Below, one piece after another: positions 10,420 to 21,014 of a DNA stretch of 64,000 nucleotides; the stretch's first letter is position 1; each line of letters starts with the position of its first letter. The stretch is taken from assembly GCA_003952965.2 (NCBI GenBank), contig CM025851.1, positions 15,799,643 through 15,863,642 of the forward strand, given 5' to 3'. This stretch comes from Morella rubra. Its lineage: Eukaryota > Streptophyta > Magnoliopsida > Fagales > Myricaceae. The translations under genes were made by a program, and so were the position numbers. Under the pieces are notes generated by a model. It saw nothing but the letters and a program-made list of their open reading frames with translations, was not told the DNA's origin and ran no database searches.

Positions 10420-13400
10420 TTAGTCCTCGGAGTCATATTCTTCAGAATCACTACAATCTTCACTGAACGATTCCGAGGAATCATCTTCCTTTTACTTCAC
10501 GTTGTTGTGGACCGCTCTTATCGGTTACCGGCACATAAGCCTCGACGTCATTTCTAGTCAACGGATCATGTCAAAGGAGCTAAAGTCCACAAAAAGCTCA
10601 ATAGACTCATTCTCCTGGTATGCTTCATGGTTCGACGGTCCTTCTCCATCTTCACTAGCTTCCTCCTCAATATGTGGAATATCATACGTGTTTCTAGGGG
10701 TAATCTTTTGAACAATCTTCCAGTGACCGCCCAACTTCATATCATCGATATAAAACACTTGATTCCCTGAGAAGCTAGCACGAACGAGTCGTCTTTGTAC
10801 CACTTTCGGGATGTGTTAATACTAACAAACCGACCACTTTTATCAAGACCTAAGTTTTGAGTACTCAAGTCAAACCAGTCACATTTTAGTAAATAAACTA
10901 AATTCCCCCGCAAATAACGCAACGTGTAAATATCCATGACCTGGCAGTAAAAATCAACATCTTCCCCATCATGGTCCCCCAGAACAACCACACTACTATT
11001 TTGAGTGTTACGAAACTATTCACGAAAAACCGTGTGAAACCTAACTCCATTCACTACACACCCAGAGTAACAAAGTGCCTGTTGATCTGGACCGGATGCT
11101 AATGCATACAAATCATCTGACACCGAGCCGGATTTTCATTGCGCATAGTTTGAACCTAAAATAGTAAACACGTGTTAACTTTGACTCTAAAAAAAATGAT
11201 CATTTAAAATTAAACATATAATAGGGACAAAATTAAATAAATACCCGATTTCTAAACCATAACGGAAATTCTTCTTCGTGCCTCCTATCAACATTTATTG
11301 ATGATTCTCTCCTCATCTCTTCCTAAGTGCTTGCTATAAAGAAATAAGATATTTTATAATAAATTAAAATATAATGAACTGATAAGTGTTTAAGTGAGCA
11401 AATATTCTTATAAACGCTTACTCTATATGTTGGCTGATTTCTAAATAGTTGTTGAGTACGTACCACTGTGCTTTTATAAATTCTTTCTATTCAAATCTTG
11501 ACCCCTACCAGCTCCCAGCGATCGAACACTTTGAGTAAACACAGAAAAACGACAACTTCGATCATCCATGTTGGCATAATTCCTGTCTTTTCTATTAAAT
11601 CTTGCATCAACAGTACCAAGATACATTGAGCAAAAAGTTAGACATTCATTTAAAACAATTCCCCTTGCTATGGAGCCTTCACACCGAAATTCACAACATT
11701 TCTTACGCTTATCGTTCGTTAAAGTAAATAATGCTTGAGGCATCACCTCCTGCTTACCTCGAACTTGCAAATGCAAGTCCTTTTTAATGCCAAGTCTTGT
11801 CGAGCACTAGAATTATCTTTCGTCTTACCATCAACGTTCATCAAAGTTCCCAACACATTGTCACAAATATTATTCTCTATGTGCATGACTTCCAAATTAT
11901 GTCGAAGTTTCAACTCTGACCAGTACGGCAACTCAAAGAATATGCTGCGCTTCGTCCAACTTAACTCATTGTCAGCCCGTTTTCTCTTCTTTTGAGTCTT
12001 CCCAAACGAACATAACGGTACCGATTCAAGTTGTTGAAGTATCTCCTCTCCAGTGACTTCTTCAAGCACTGCTCTAAACTCTTTTTCCCTTCAAATATGT
12101 CGACATCATGCCTCCACTCATGCGTCGCGGGCAAATACCGGCGATGTCCCAAAAAATAATGTTTGCCCCATGTTTCAACCAAAATGGTGTTGTGTTCGCA
12201 TTGCAATTAGGGCATGCTAACCGTCCTTTCGTACTCCAACCCGAGAGATTACCATAAGCGGGAAGTCATTTATTGTCCAAAGCAAAGCAGCATGTAACTT
12301 GAATGAACTTGACACGGCCGTGTCGTACGTCTGCATTCCATTTTCCCACAAGTCCTTCAACTCATCTATCAATGGCTGCAAGTAGACGTCGATATCATTC
12401 CAAGACTTCTTGGACCTGGAATAAGCAACGACAGCATAAAACTTGAATCCTTCATACATTTCCATGGCGGCAAATTGTATGGAATTAGTACCACTGGCCA
12501 TATACTATACGATAAGCTCATGTTGCCAAACAGATTGAACCCATCAGATGCCAAACCCAACCGGACGTTCCAAGATTCCACCAAACCATTCAAACTTCTT
12601 ATCGAGGTCCTTCCATACCTAGAGTTTGCAGGATGCCTCATCACCCCATCTTCAACCACGCACTTCTCTTGGTGCCACCGCATATCCGTTGTCGTTTGCC
12701 TTGATAGAAACAATCTCTGTAACCTCGGTTTCAAGGGAAAATGCCGCAGCACTTTTTGAGGAACCTTTGATTTGCTATTCTGACTGTACTTCCACCTCGA
12801 TTCCCCACACCGGACACTCTTGTAACTCATTGTGCTCCTTCCAAAATAGTACACAGTCATTTAAGCACGCATGTATGTTATCATAGCTAAATCCTAAATT
12901 CTTTCTTAATTTTTTCGCCTCATAATAAGATTTAGGAAGTGTCTCCCCTCCGGCAGTGCATCTTTTATCAAGCCCAACACATCTTCAAACGCCTTTACAG
13001 TCAAATTATTCTCCGACTTCACATGAAGTAACCTAACAACGAAAAACAACTTCAAGTACTTCTTACACCCGGGATACAACTCTCGCTCAGCATCTGCCCA
13101 TAACTTGGTATACGCGGAAAACCCATCTCAAGACCCAGACTCGACTGTTTCAGGACCCGGCATATTTTCACCAGCGTTCTCATCAACCCCTGCTCCGCCT
13201 CAAAATCTTCTAACATGTCTCTCATATCATCATTTATGTTTCCCTCAAAATCCTCACTACTAGGTTCAGGTTCTAAAGTCACTACCAGGTTAGAAACTTC
13301 TGAAATTGACTCTCTGTGAAATACCAATGAGTGTAACTCTGGTCAAACCCAATTATGAATAAATGATCCTCCATCTCGTCCACACATTGGAACAACACAT

Positions 13401-13539
13401 TCTTACATCTCTTACATGGACATCTTATCAATCCCCAACTATCTGCATAACTACGGGCAACACTCATAAAATCCCGAACACCATCACTATACTTCACACT
13501 TTTGAGTCTATCAACCTCATAAATCCAGCTTTTATCCAT
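10420..13539 (-). pseudogene. TNP2-type CACTA transposase, degraded
   Basis: It starts with ATG at 13539 and MDKSWIYEVDR, the Transpos_assoc zinc-finger domain (IRCPCKRCKNV...HLFIIGFDQSYTHW). An acidic linker follows (13330-13050). The transposase core is at 12860-11960: VRLGLASDGFN and SYSIWPVVLIPYNLPPWKCM, then a DIDVYLQPLIDELKDLW segment and ETWGKHYFLGHRRYLP. The DUF4218/DUF4216 parts follow (12069-11474 and 10991-10558, with GRFVSINTSRKWYKDDSFVL and an acidic end closing at 10420). The domain order is that of a full TNP2 protein. Several frameshifts and stops separate the pieces, for example between 13282 and 13327, around 12400-12500 and around 12060-12206, so it is non-autonomous now. 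Confidence 0.85.
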
Positions 13540-13917
13540 ATTGTTCCTTCAAGAGGAAAATACAAATAATAATGCAAACAATGATGACATTCATACTCAA
13601 CTCCAATTTCTTCGAGTGATAGGTCCTATCCCATTCAAGTTTACAATATCACGTACTGCACATAATTGACCCGACCATTGTGACCGATGCTCTAGAAATT
13701 TCGACAGCATTTCCCTCAGTCCCCAGATACACGCCTACAATATTGAGCATAAACACCCACCATTTAAGGCAAGTGTGTAAGCTCAATGCTGAATGTGTAT
13801 CCGAAGGACAAAAAGAGATTTGCATCGAAATTTCTAAACACATCTGTCACAATAGCAGATACAATTACACATATTACGCATATTGTAAACTCAAACTGTC
13901 CATAACGTGGACAATTC

Positions 13918-13960
13918 AAGAATTACACCGAGTTCGTTATCTGAACTCCGTGTAATTCTT
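13918..13960. repeat. Near-perfect 18-bp hairpin, 7-nt loop
   Basis: AAGAATTACACCGAGTTC (13918-13935), loop GTTATCT, then GAACTCCGTGTAATTCTT (13943-13960), complementary except for one base. It lies about 380 bp upstream of the TNP2 start codon, at the edge of the second subterminal-type array. It could be a structural signal of the element or a small inverted insertion; no function is known to me. Confidence 0.85.
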
Positions 13961-13984
13961 AAATGGGGGCTAAGACTACTAAAT

Positions 13985-15110
13985 GAATGCATTAACATAA
14001 CAGCAAAAACCATTCGGACGTGCTCATAAACGTCCGAACCATACATATTAGCGTTCGGACGACTTTAGCAAAGCGTCCAAACTAAAAACTAGAGTCCGGA
14101 CGGTCAAGCTGTTTGGACTATAATTTTCGAATAAGACTGTTCTTCGACACACATACTCTATTTTCACATAAATTCATGCCAAAATCAACCCAAATCACAA
14201 ACACTTCAATATAAATACATCACAACCAACCTTAAACTACATTGTTATCGTTTTAGACCCTAAAATTTTGAAAAACACATGCTTTGATATCCTAAAATCT
14301 TGGTTTTCATCCTAAAACAAAAGAAATTTTAAAACTCCCTAACCTCAAATTCAATCCAATGCAAAATCCTAAATGAGTTGCTTCTTTCAGACTCTTTTCA
14401 ACGAGATTAACGTCCAAAATCAGCTCTTCTCTTCTCCTCTTGCTCAAATCCCTCAAATTTTCTAAGTTTTTTACGTTTTGGGTATATTGTCTGCAATTCT
14501 GCCACTTTCATTCGATTGAATACCGTTCGGACTGATAAAATCTCGTTCAGACGCGTAAGTGTATTAGTTTGCGAGGGAGTTGCTGCCGCTAAAATTTCAT
14601 AATCGTCCAAATGAGGATATATGAGTCTGAACTGATTCTTATAGTTCACGACACTATTTTAGTTATCTTCTAACGCCAGCGTCTGGTCATAAAATAATCG
14701 TTCGGACAGTACACCACGTCCGAACACCAGCTTACATTTTGCGACATCATTTTAGGAATACAAGACGATAGCATCTGATCAAAAATAGCGTTCAGACCCT
14801 GTATCATACGTCTGAACGGTATCTTACATTTCAAGACATCGTTTTAGTAATCCTCAAACAACAGCGTCTAGTCAATAACACAGAAGTTCGGACAGGAGAC
14901 ATCGTCCAAACACTACCTTAGAAATACCAAGACGCTAGCGTCTCTCAACGTCTGGATGCCATTGTAAATCTCAAACAACAGCGTCTCAATAAAAGGATCA
15001 TAAATGAAAGCGTCCCGACCATATAAACAAGCGTTCGAATGGTTTTTTTGACATAATACGACACCTTTTGAGGTTACTGTGAACCGTCCGGACGCTAACC
15101 TTGAGGTCCA
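13985..15110. repeat. Second array of CACTA subterminal-type motifs
   Basis: Motifs such as CATTCGGACG (about 14011), CGTCCGAACC (14028), CGTTCGGACG (14054), GTCCGGACGG (14094) and CGTTCGGAC (14524, 14699), with degenerate versions to 15090, occur upstream of the transposase. Alongside them a phrase like AGACGC/GCGTCT recurs (14875-15000). The array lies far inside the present right edge, so it may mark the original 5' end region, later extended. Confidence 0.65.
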
Positions 15111-15495
15111 AAAGGGTTTCGACTAACCTTTTTTTATCTTTTTCCTTATTCTTTTTTTAAGCTTATACAATTATATTTATTAGCAAATTTTAAATAACCA
15201 AAGTTAGTTAATAATATAAATAACCTTAAGTGTGTTAAGTTCTAATATCAACATTTTTTTGAATGAGTGTACCGAAATTAGAAACATAACATTAATTAAC
15301 ATATTGTATTAAGTTCTAATCACTACAAATAACATAACTGAAATGACATAAACATATCAAATATCATCAAAACATAATATAAACAAAATAACATCAAATA
15401 AATACCAATACATGTCCACAAAACATAATATAAAAGTAAATGTCCTCAAAACATAATAAAAAATAAACATCATGATAAAACTAAATACAGATAGA
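15111..15495. other. AT-rich stretch within the CACTA element
   Basis: No gene. Repeated AAAACATAATAT-like phrases are seen at 15365-15470. Confidence 0.5.
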
Positions 15496-16720
15496 CTATT
15501 GCTCATGATCATCGTCATCCGTGAGTTTTAGAACTTGACAGACTTGACAAAGGTGCTCCTCTATCAGCCCGACCTGCTCAGTCAAGGAAAATAACTCTGG
15601 ACTGGTTGCCACGCTCTTTAGAACCTCTTGAATCGCAGCGACCTTCTTCTCCCACCCACAGTCCATGTCCGCGACCTTACGCTCCAAAACTGTCAGCCAA
15701 CCACTGACATCACTCACCATCTCATGGGTGGGCAGCATTATCGATTGCATCCACTGAATTAGCTCCAACATCATCCCATCCATCCAACTCAGCCGCTGTG
15801 CCCCAAGTCCCTGGTCGAGCTCTGTCTAGGATCCTGCTCCTCTATTGCCTCCTCAGGCTGCTCCTGTCATCTAACTCTAGCAACCCGAGCGACATTCAGC
15901 GCTCGGCGTGTCTAAGCCATCGACTTGTAAAGCATTGTCTTGTTGATCCACCCAAGTGGAAAGGCTCTTGGCTCGTCAACACCCTCAAGTACGTTCATGG
16001 CGTGCAGGAACTGGGTCAGAAGAATCCAGTGCCGCAATGAATTCATAGCATCAGTCTTTAAGGCTTCTGCACGAACGGACTAGTAGATGTACGATGTCAT
16101 ATCAACAGATAGCCCCGTACAACTACCAACTACATAAACTCGGCCTGGCTATAAGACAGCTCTGTGGTGTGCTTTTCGGGTCAATGGCGGAGCATAGATC
16201 AGATGCATGATCCGCCAAAAAGAAAGCAGCTACCCGTGTATCAAATAGCTTCCCTTCAAAATAGTTGTACCCTCACTCAGCATAGTTCGGAATACCTCGG
16301 CCTTAGTAGGCCGACCCTCCTGGCTCATTGGAAGGTTTGGCAACGCTGCCAAATCCCTCTCGTACTCTAAGAATCTCGCCAACTTGTCCGACGAGAATAT
16401 GATCAGAATGTTACGGACAGTTACCTCCATACTAGGCTCCTCAAGGTCCCTCGCCCGTAATATAGCACAATAAAACTCCCACACCAGATTCTGTGATGCA
16501 TAGCCGGTCCTATGGATCAACGGAAGCCAACCTAACTCCTCCACCACCTCTGAAAGCATCCTACCGTCAAATGTAAGATCATAAAATCCGCCAACTTGAT
16601 GTCCAGCTCGACAACAATCAAGCGAGACATAATGATCGTTGTATGCTACTCCACCATTAAAGCTGAAACGGAAGGTTGCTCATCATCAGCCTGGCCGCTG
16701 GTACGTGGACGCTTGCTCAT
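15496..16720 (-). pseudogene. Putative plant transposon protein (Transposase_32-like), broken
   Basis: Reading leftward from an ATG at 16720: MSKRPRTSGQADDEQPSVSA, then in another frame MLSEVVEELGWLPLIHRTGY, LVWEFYCAILRARDLEEPSM and SSDKLARFLEYERDLAALPN with GRPTKAEVFRTMLSEGTTI. It ends with a predicted helical, acidic C-terminus (about 15783-15496, stop after DDDDHEQ). The middle resembles the family annotated in plants as putative plant transposon protein, often found in retroelements and CACTA elements. Frame changes near 16570 and 16230 show it is not intact. Its function is unknown; it may have been acquired by the CACTA element or come from another element nested here. Confidence 0.6.
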
Positions 16721-16739
16721 TTTTTTGAATCTGCACAAA

Positions 16740-16921
16740 AAACCATTTGCATGGTTAGAAAGACGTCCAAACTTTAAAAAAACTCATCCGAACAAATAGT
16801 CAAACCATCCGAACCCCATTCACATCGTCCGAACATCTAGATGAAGCGTCCGGACACTATCAAAACGTCCAAGTATCCGTTTTGAAAATCTAAAAAGCGT
16901 CCGAGGGTATCCATCCAAACA
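16740..16921. repeat. Third array of subterminal-type motifs at the truncated right side
   Basis: CGTCCAAAC, CATCCGAAC, CGTCCGAAC and CGTCCGGAC occur within 150 bp, just before the break at 16921. This suggests the lost right terminus lay close by. Confidence 0.65.
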
Positions 16922-17891
16922 GATTTATACGTGTTTGCTCTTCCACGTACTACTGAATCAAACCTTTAAGAATTTCACTAATTAAAGAACAACGTAACGA
17001 CACTCTTAATGATAATGGTAATTAATAACAAGGCCGTCTGCGGTCAATATAGAAACGGTCGATCATTTTCCAGGTTGTATGCTAGGAGGATTTTCTGGTC
17101 TAAGGCACTTTGCAGCTACGTCGTATTCTGCACAATTGAAAAGATTTTATTGACTTCGCCGGCCTTCTCACATCTAAGTGTTGCTGCAATATATTCACGA
17201 GGTCAAAGGCTCAGCCATAAATGATTTGACTGATCTCAAACATCCAACCTTTTAAGCCATGGACCGGACCAACTGGTTAAAATATTATGGTCCACAAAAC
17301 CTATCAACTTCAGCACTTATCTAAGAGTTTGAAATATCGGTATATCTGTTGGAGCTGTTGGGGCTTCTCGAAGAGCAAAGGTTGAGAGATGCCCGTAGAA
17401 AATCAATACTCTATTATGGTGTTAAGCCATGTAATCATAGTGGAGACAATCGATCAAACAAGACCTTTTTTTTTTTCTCTTTTTCCCTTTTATTTGCCAA
17501 TCAAACAAGCCTATGAATAGCTTAAGCTTGTCCTTGAAAAGTACATGAACACCAAAAAACGCAAAATAAACTAATAAATCTTAAGATCTTCAAGCAGACT
17601 GTCTTATGTAAGTCACATTGCTTCTCTGGTAGAAAAAGAACAGGAACAAAGCCATCCTCAAACTCACAAATAATTAAAATGAAGAAGAGTCTCTGATGCA
17701 ATAGCCACGAGGATGTGGTTGCTCGGTCCGACTAGCTTACTTGCTAATTGGCTGACAAATGTTCTTCAAGTAGCAAAAATGCTGACCTCTTTAGTTTCAC
17801 TCAGAATACGTCCCGTTTGCCTGTCCAAGTAGGTTGCCTAGGTTCACAATCTGCAAAGGAAGATTTACAAAATATGCTCTTTCCCCTGTCG
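16922..17891. other. Block A spacer between CACTA and LINE
   Basis: It matches 46158-47129 of block B almost base for base. It contains a 71-residue open frame (17009-17224) that is also open in B, but no protein family is recognised. No gene is called. Confidence 0.6.
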
Positions 17892-19886
17892 TGTGCATGC
17901 TAAATCAGCCCTCTTTTGTAGCAAGAACATGCATCCCACAATGTTAGATGATCTGTGCCGTATTTTGGGAGTGAAGAGGATGGGTTTAGACAGCAAATAC
18001 TTAGGGCTTCCTCTCTTTATTGGAAGGTCCAAGAAGAAAGCCTTCGATGATGTTAAGGAAAAAGTTGTCTAAAATTGCTGGCTGGAAAATGCGCGCTTTG
18101 TCTCAAGCGAGGAGGACAACGCTTATTAAGGCAGTGGCCACGGCTATGCCGCTTTATTGTATGTCAACATTCTTACTCCCTAAAGGATGGTGCGAAGACA
18201 TTGACCGGTTGTTAAAAGACTTTTGGTGGGGTTTTCCATCCCGAAAGAAGAAAAATTTTATGCCAAAAGCATCGGATTCAATCTGCCTTCCGAAAGCTCT
18301 AGGAGGCCCGGGGGTGCGGAAGATGTTTGAAATTAACTTAGCTTTGATTGCTAAATTAGGATGGCAGATTTTGCATAAACCGGACAGTTTGTGGGTCCAA
18401 ATTGTGAAGATGAAGTACCACAATTTTTCCCCTCTTGAGCAGCCCCAACGCGTGGGCAACTATTCGGTATTTTGGAACGGTCTTCTTCAAGCAGCACCCC
18501 TTCTTCAAATGGGCCTTTGTCTATAGCCTCACAAAGGCGATGTTGTGCGCATTAGGGAAGACCCTTGGCTTCTGGGCGGGATTGGGTTTAAACCATCTTG
18601 GAGGGAAGGGGTTCAACAGGATCCGGCTATCCAAGTTGTTAGTGATTTGGTTCGACCAGGGGTGCATATGTGGAACGAGTCATTAATTTGTAGGTTGTTT
18701 ACGGAGGACACAGTGGAGGAAATTCTCAAAATGCCAGTGCCGAACCCTTTAATGGAGGATAAGTGGATTTGGATTTTGGAAAGAAATGGTACTTTTTCAG
18801 TTAAATCTTTGGTTGTGGCTAAGTAGAATAGAAGGGGGTCGGAGAGGTCCTTTTTGGATGCTACCACATGGGGTAGACTGTGGAAGCTGAAACTACAGGA
18901 TAGACTTAAACTGACTTTATGGAAGGTCGTGGCGGGGGGCGCTGAAAACCAGGGGAGCTCTAGATAGGATTTTGCGTTGTGAAGATGAAGTTGCGTTTCA
19001 GTGCCCCTTTTGCAGGCAGTCACTGGAGGATACTCTTCACTTGCTGGTGCGGTGTAGTGTGGCTTCTATTGCCTGGCGGGAATCTCCCTGGGCGGTTCCC
19101 ATGGATGCTTTAAACCTTGAATCACAAGAGGAGCTGATAAAGTTGGTACTGCTTGCGGACAACACCCTCCAAATCAACAAAGGTAGCCTGGATGCCTTTG
19201 TGCTTAATGTTGCTGTTGTCATTGATAGTCTCTGGCTTTGAGGAACAAGGTTGTTCACGAAGATGCTCAGGTGGATGTTGGTGAGCTAGTGGCTTCTATT
19301 AGGCGCCACTATTTTGAGCATGCTTTTATTTGGTGTCGTCTTGTGAAGGATAGGCAGTTGCATTAGTGCCCACCGAAACTTAGGTGGTTGAAAATTAACT
19401 CGGATGTTGCTATACGTCCAAATGGGTCGTACATAGCTATCTCGGTTCAAGACTGTCATAGTTCCCTCTGTATGGCATAGATGGAGCGATTTGCTGCTAT
19501 GGACCCGCTAGTTGGGGAGGCGTGTGCTCTTGCTGAAGCGTTGGCTTTGGCTCAATGGAAGAAGTGGACTCAGGTTGAGTTTGAGTTTGAGTGTGATTCT
19601 CTTGTTCTTTGCCGAGATGTGTTATCTTCTGAAAACCCTAGTTAGGCTATTGCTTCGCTGGTGGAAACCATTCGACTTGACTTGGCGGAGTTCAAGGAGT
19701 GGAGGATGGCTTGGGTTTCTAGGAAGTGTAATACTTTGGCCCATAAACTTATTGCTTGGGCGGCTCAATCGAGTCGGGTTGGTTTGTTTCTACTGCTGAT
19801 ATTCCTGAGCATATCCGGGTTTGTGATATGCGTCGTTCTATCTATTTTTCATAATGTTATGTGGATTTACTTAGCAAAAAAAAAAA
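17892..19886 (+). mobile_element. L1-type LINE, 5'-truncated, ORF2 C-terminal half with RNase H
   Basis: This insertion is absent from block B, where CCCCTGTCG runs straight on to GGGTGTGCTG (47122-47140). It holds the end of the reverse transcriptase (SKYLGLPLFIGRSKKKAFDD at about 17985, then KIAGWKMRALSQARRTTLIK and LGGPGVRKMFEINLALIAKL). Next comes the zf-RVT domain (CPFCRQSLEDTLHLLVRCSV at about 18995-19055). Last is a plant RNase H_3 domain (about 19380-19790: INSDVA, GEACALAEALALAQW, FECDSLVL, SRKCNTLAHKLIAWAAQ). An 11-base A tail ends it at 19886. Stops and frame shifts occur (for example near 18072, 18525, 18825, 19480 and 19645), and only the 3' part of ORF2 is present. No clear target-site duplication is seen. 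Confidence 0.9.
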
Positions 19887-19983
19887 GGGTCTGCTGCCTG
19901 CATTACTTCCCGACCACCTCCTTCTCGAGCACTGACATGTCTCAGGGCTCATATCCGTAGTTCTTCCTCTCGAGGTTCATCAA

Positions 19984-20078
19984 TTATTCTACCTGTCTAC
20001 TTTTCTCGTCCTTGTATCCCGATGCCCTCCCACTCCTTCCAAGTAAATATGGTTCTGGCAAGGAACTGTCATAATGCA
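19984..20078 (-). pseudogene. DPH2 last-exon fragment
   Basis: These 95 bases match 47230-47324, the C-terminal end of DPH2 with its TAA stop at 19986-19984. The reading (ending DKDEKSRQVE-like) is nearly the same as the true gene. The rest of DPH2 is absent, so this is a duplication scar that fixes the right edge of block A inside a coding exon. Confidence 0.85.
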
Positions 20079-20202
20079 AGTAATTATTAATTATTATAGA
20101 ATTACATGGAGTACTACATTTAACGTTTTATATATCCAAGTTGATCACGTGAATCCAACATGTTTTACCGCTTCTCCTTTGGATGCTTTACTCAAACATC
20201 TA

Positions 20203-20412
20203 ACTCTCTCTCCTAGGCAACTTCCTCTCTACCAAACGCGCCATGCACACTCCAAGTCCAAATTCAATACCGCGTCAAACTTAAACGGTGAAAAATATCG
20301 TTGAAGTACTCTCTCTCCTAGGCAACTTCCTCTCTAACAAACGCGTCATGCACTCTCCGAGTCCAAATTCAATACCGCGTCAAACTTAAACGGTGAAAAA
20401 TATCGTTTAAGT
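20203..20412. repeat. Tandem duplication, 2 x 105 bp
   Basis: ACTCTCTCTCCTAGGCAACT begins units at 20203 and 20308. Both contain CGCGTCAAACTTAAACGG and end in AAAATATCGTT. Few differences are seen. Confidence 0.9.
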
Positions 20413-21014
20413 TTTTTTTTTTCTTCTTCTTCTTGTTTTTACATTCTTTCAGAATTATAAAAATACCCTCCTAATTAAACAAAATTCCGAAACTGCCTCT
20501 CCACTCTTCATTTACCAAATTATCTCCCGACCTTTTCTTAACTACGTACCAAACTATTTTGAATTAGTATTAATTATAATATTTAATTTTAAAAAAAAAT
20601 TATATTACAAAACGTGTACGATGTTCAAATTAAGTATTTGAGGTGAATTTTAAATGGGAGCTAAATCCAGCGGGAGTACTGGACCAAACTTTGGCCCCTA
20701 CCAAGAACGACAGACGATTAGGTCAGGTTGACCATATATATACTGAATTGTAGCAGTATCATCCAAGTTAAAGAAGACAAGCAAATATTCTCTGGACCAA
20801 TATATACAACGTACCCCCGTGGGCTGCATGACTCCTATGTATGAAACTCCTAATTGTCAACGACGACGTTTGTCCGTAACAATGTTCTACTGGGCAATGG
20901 CGAGATGAGTTGCCCGTCTATACAGCTGAAGCATTATTATTAATACACTAATTAAGAATTACGATTCGACTCCTTTCACTAATGTTTCTCATATATAGTC
21001 ATTATATATATATA
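20413..21014. other. AT-rich spacer ending in a TA tract
   Basis: No gene recognised. A TTCTTC run lies at 20420-20440, and a TA dinucleotide tract at 21003-21014 directly borders the pararetrovirus sequence. Confidence 0.5.

Larger units (their letters stand above)
7785..16921 (-). mobile_element. CACTA (En/Spm) DNA transposon, right end missing
   Basis: The left end is a classical CACTA terminus, CACTACAAGAAAAAAGAC, followed by a GGGTGAC...GTCACCC palindrome, and it sits after TAT. Comparison with block B and with 6726-7631 shows where the inserted sequence begins (7785) and where flanking DNA resumes (16922). No matching CTTGTAGTG terminus exists at the right, so that end was deleted with part of the flank. 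Genes read leftward: TNP2-type transposase (13539 to 10420), then a Transposase_24/TNPA-like gene (10312 to 8615), so the preserved end is the 3' end. A third, unrelated transposon-type ORF lies at 16720-15496. Short motifs of the form CGTTCGGACG/CGTCCGAAC are scattered near the ends, as expected of subterminal TNPA-binding repeats. Confidence 0.9.
4691..20078. repeat. Duplicated block A (copy of 43592-47324), enlarged by insertions
   Basis: From 4691 rightward the sequence follows 43592-47324 with high similarity, apart from inserted elements. The shared text starts with GTTGGGAGAG and ends with CATAATGCA. Without the CACTA element (7785-16921), the LINE (17892-19886), a 219-bp tandem copy and a roughly 0.9-kb local duplication, the two blocks match in order. 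Block A therefore is a copy of the spacer between the last DPH2 exon and the chitinase start codon. Coding and non-coding stretches are about equally conserved, which points to a fairly recent duplication and not to selection. Confidence 0.9.

Noticed and set aside
17009-17224. 71-residue frame also open at 46247-46459
   Set aside because: Same reason: it lies in the block duplication, with no recognisable domain and no splice support.
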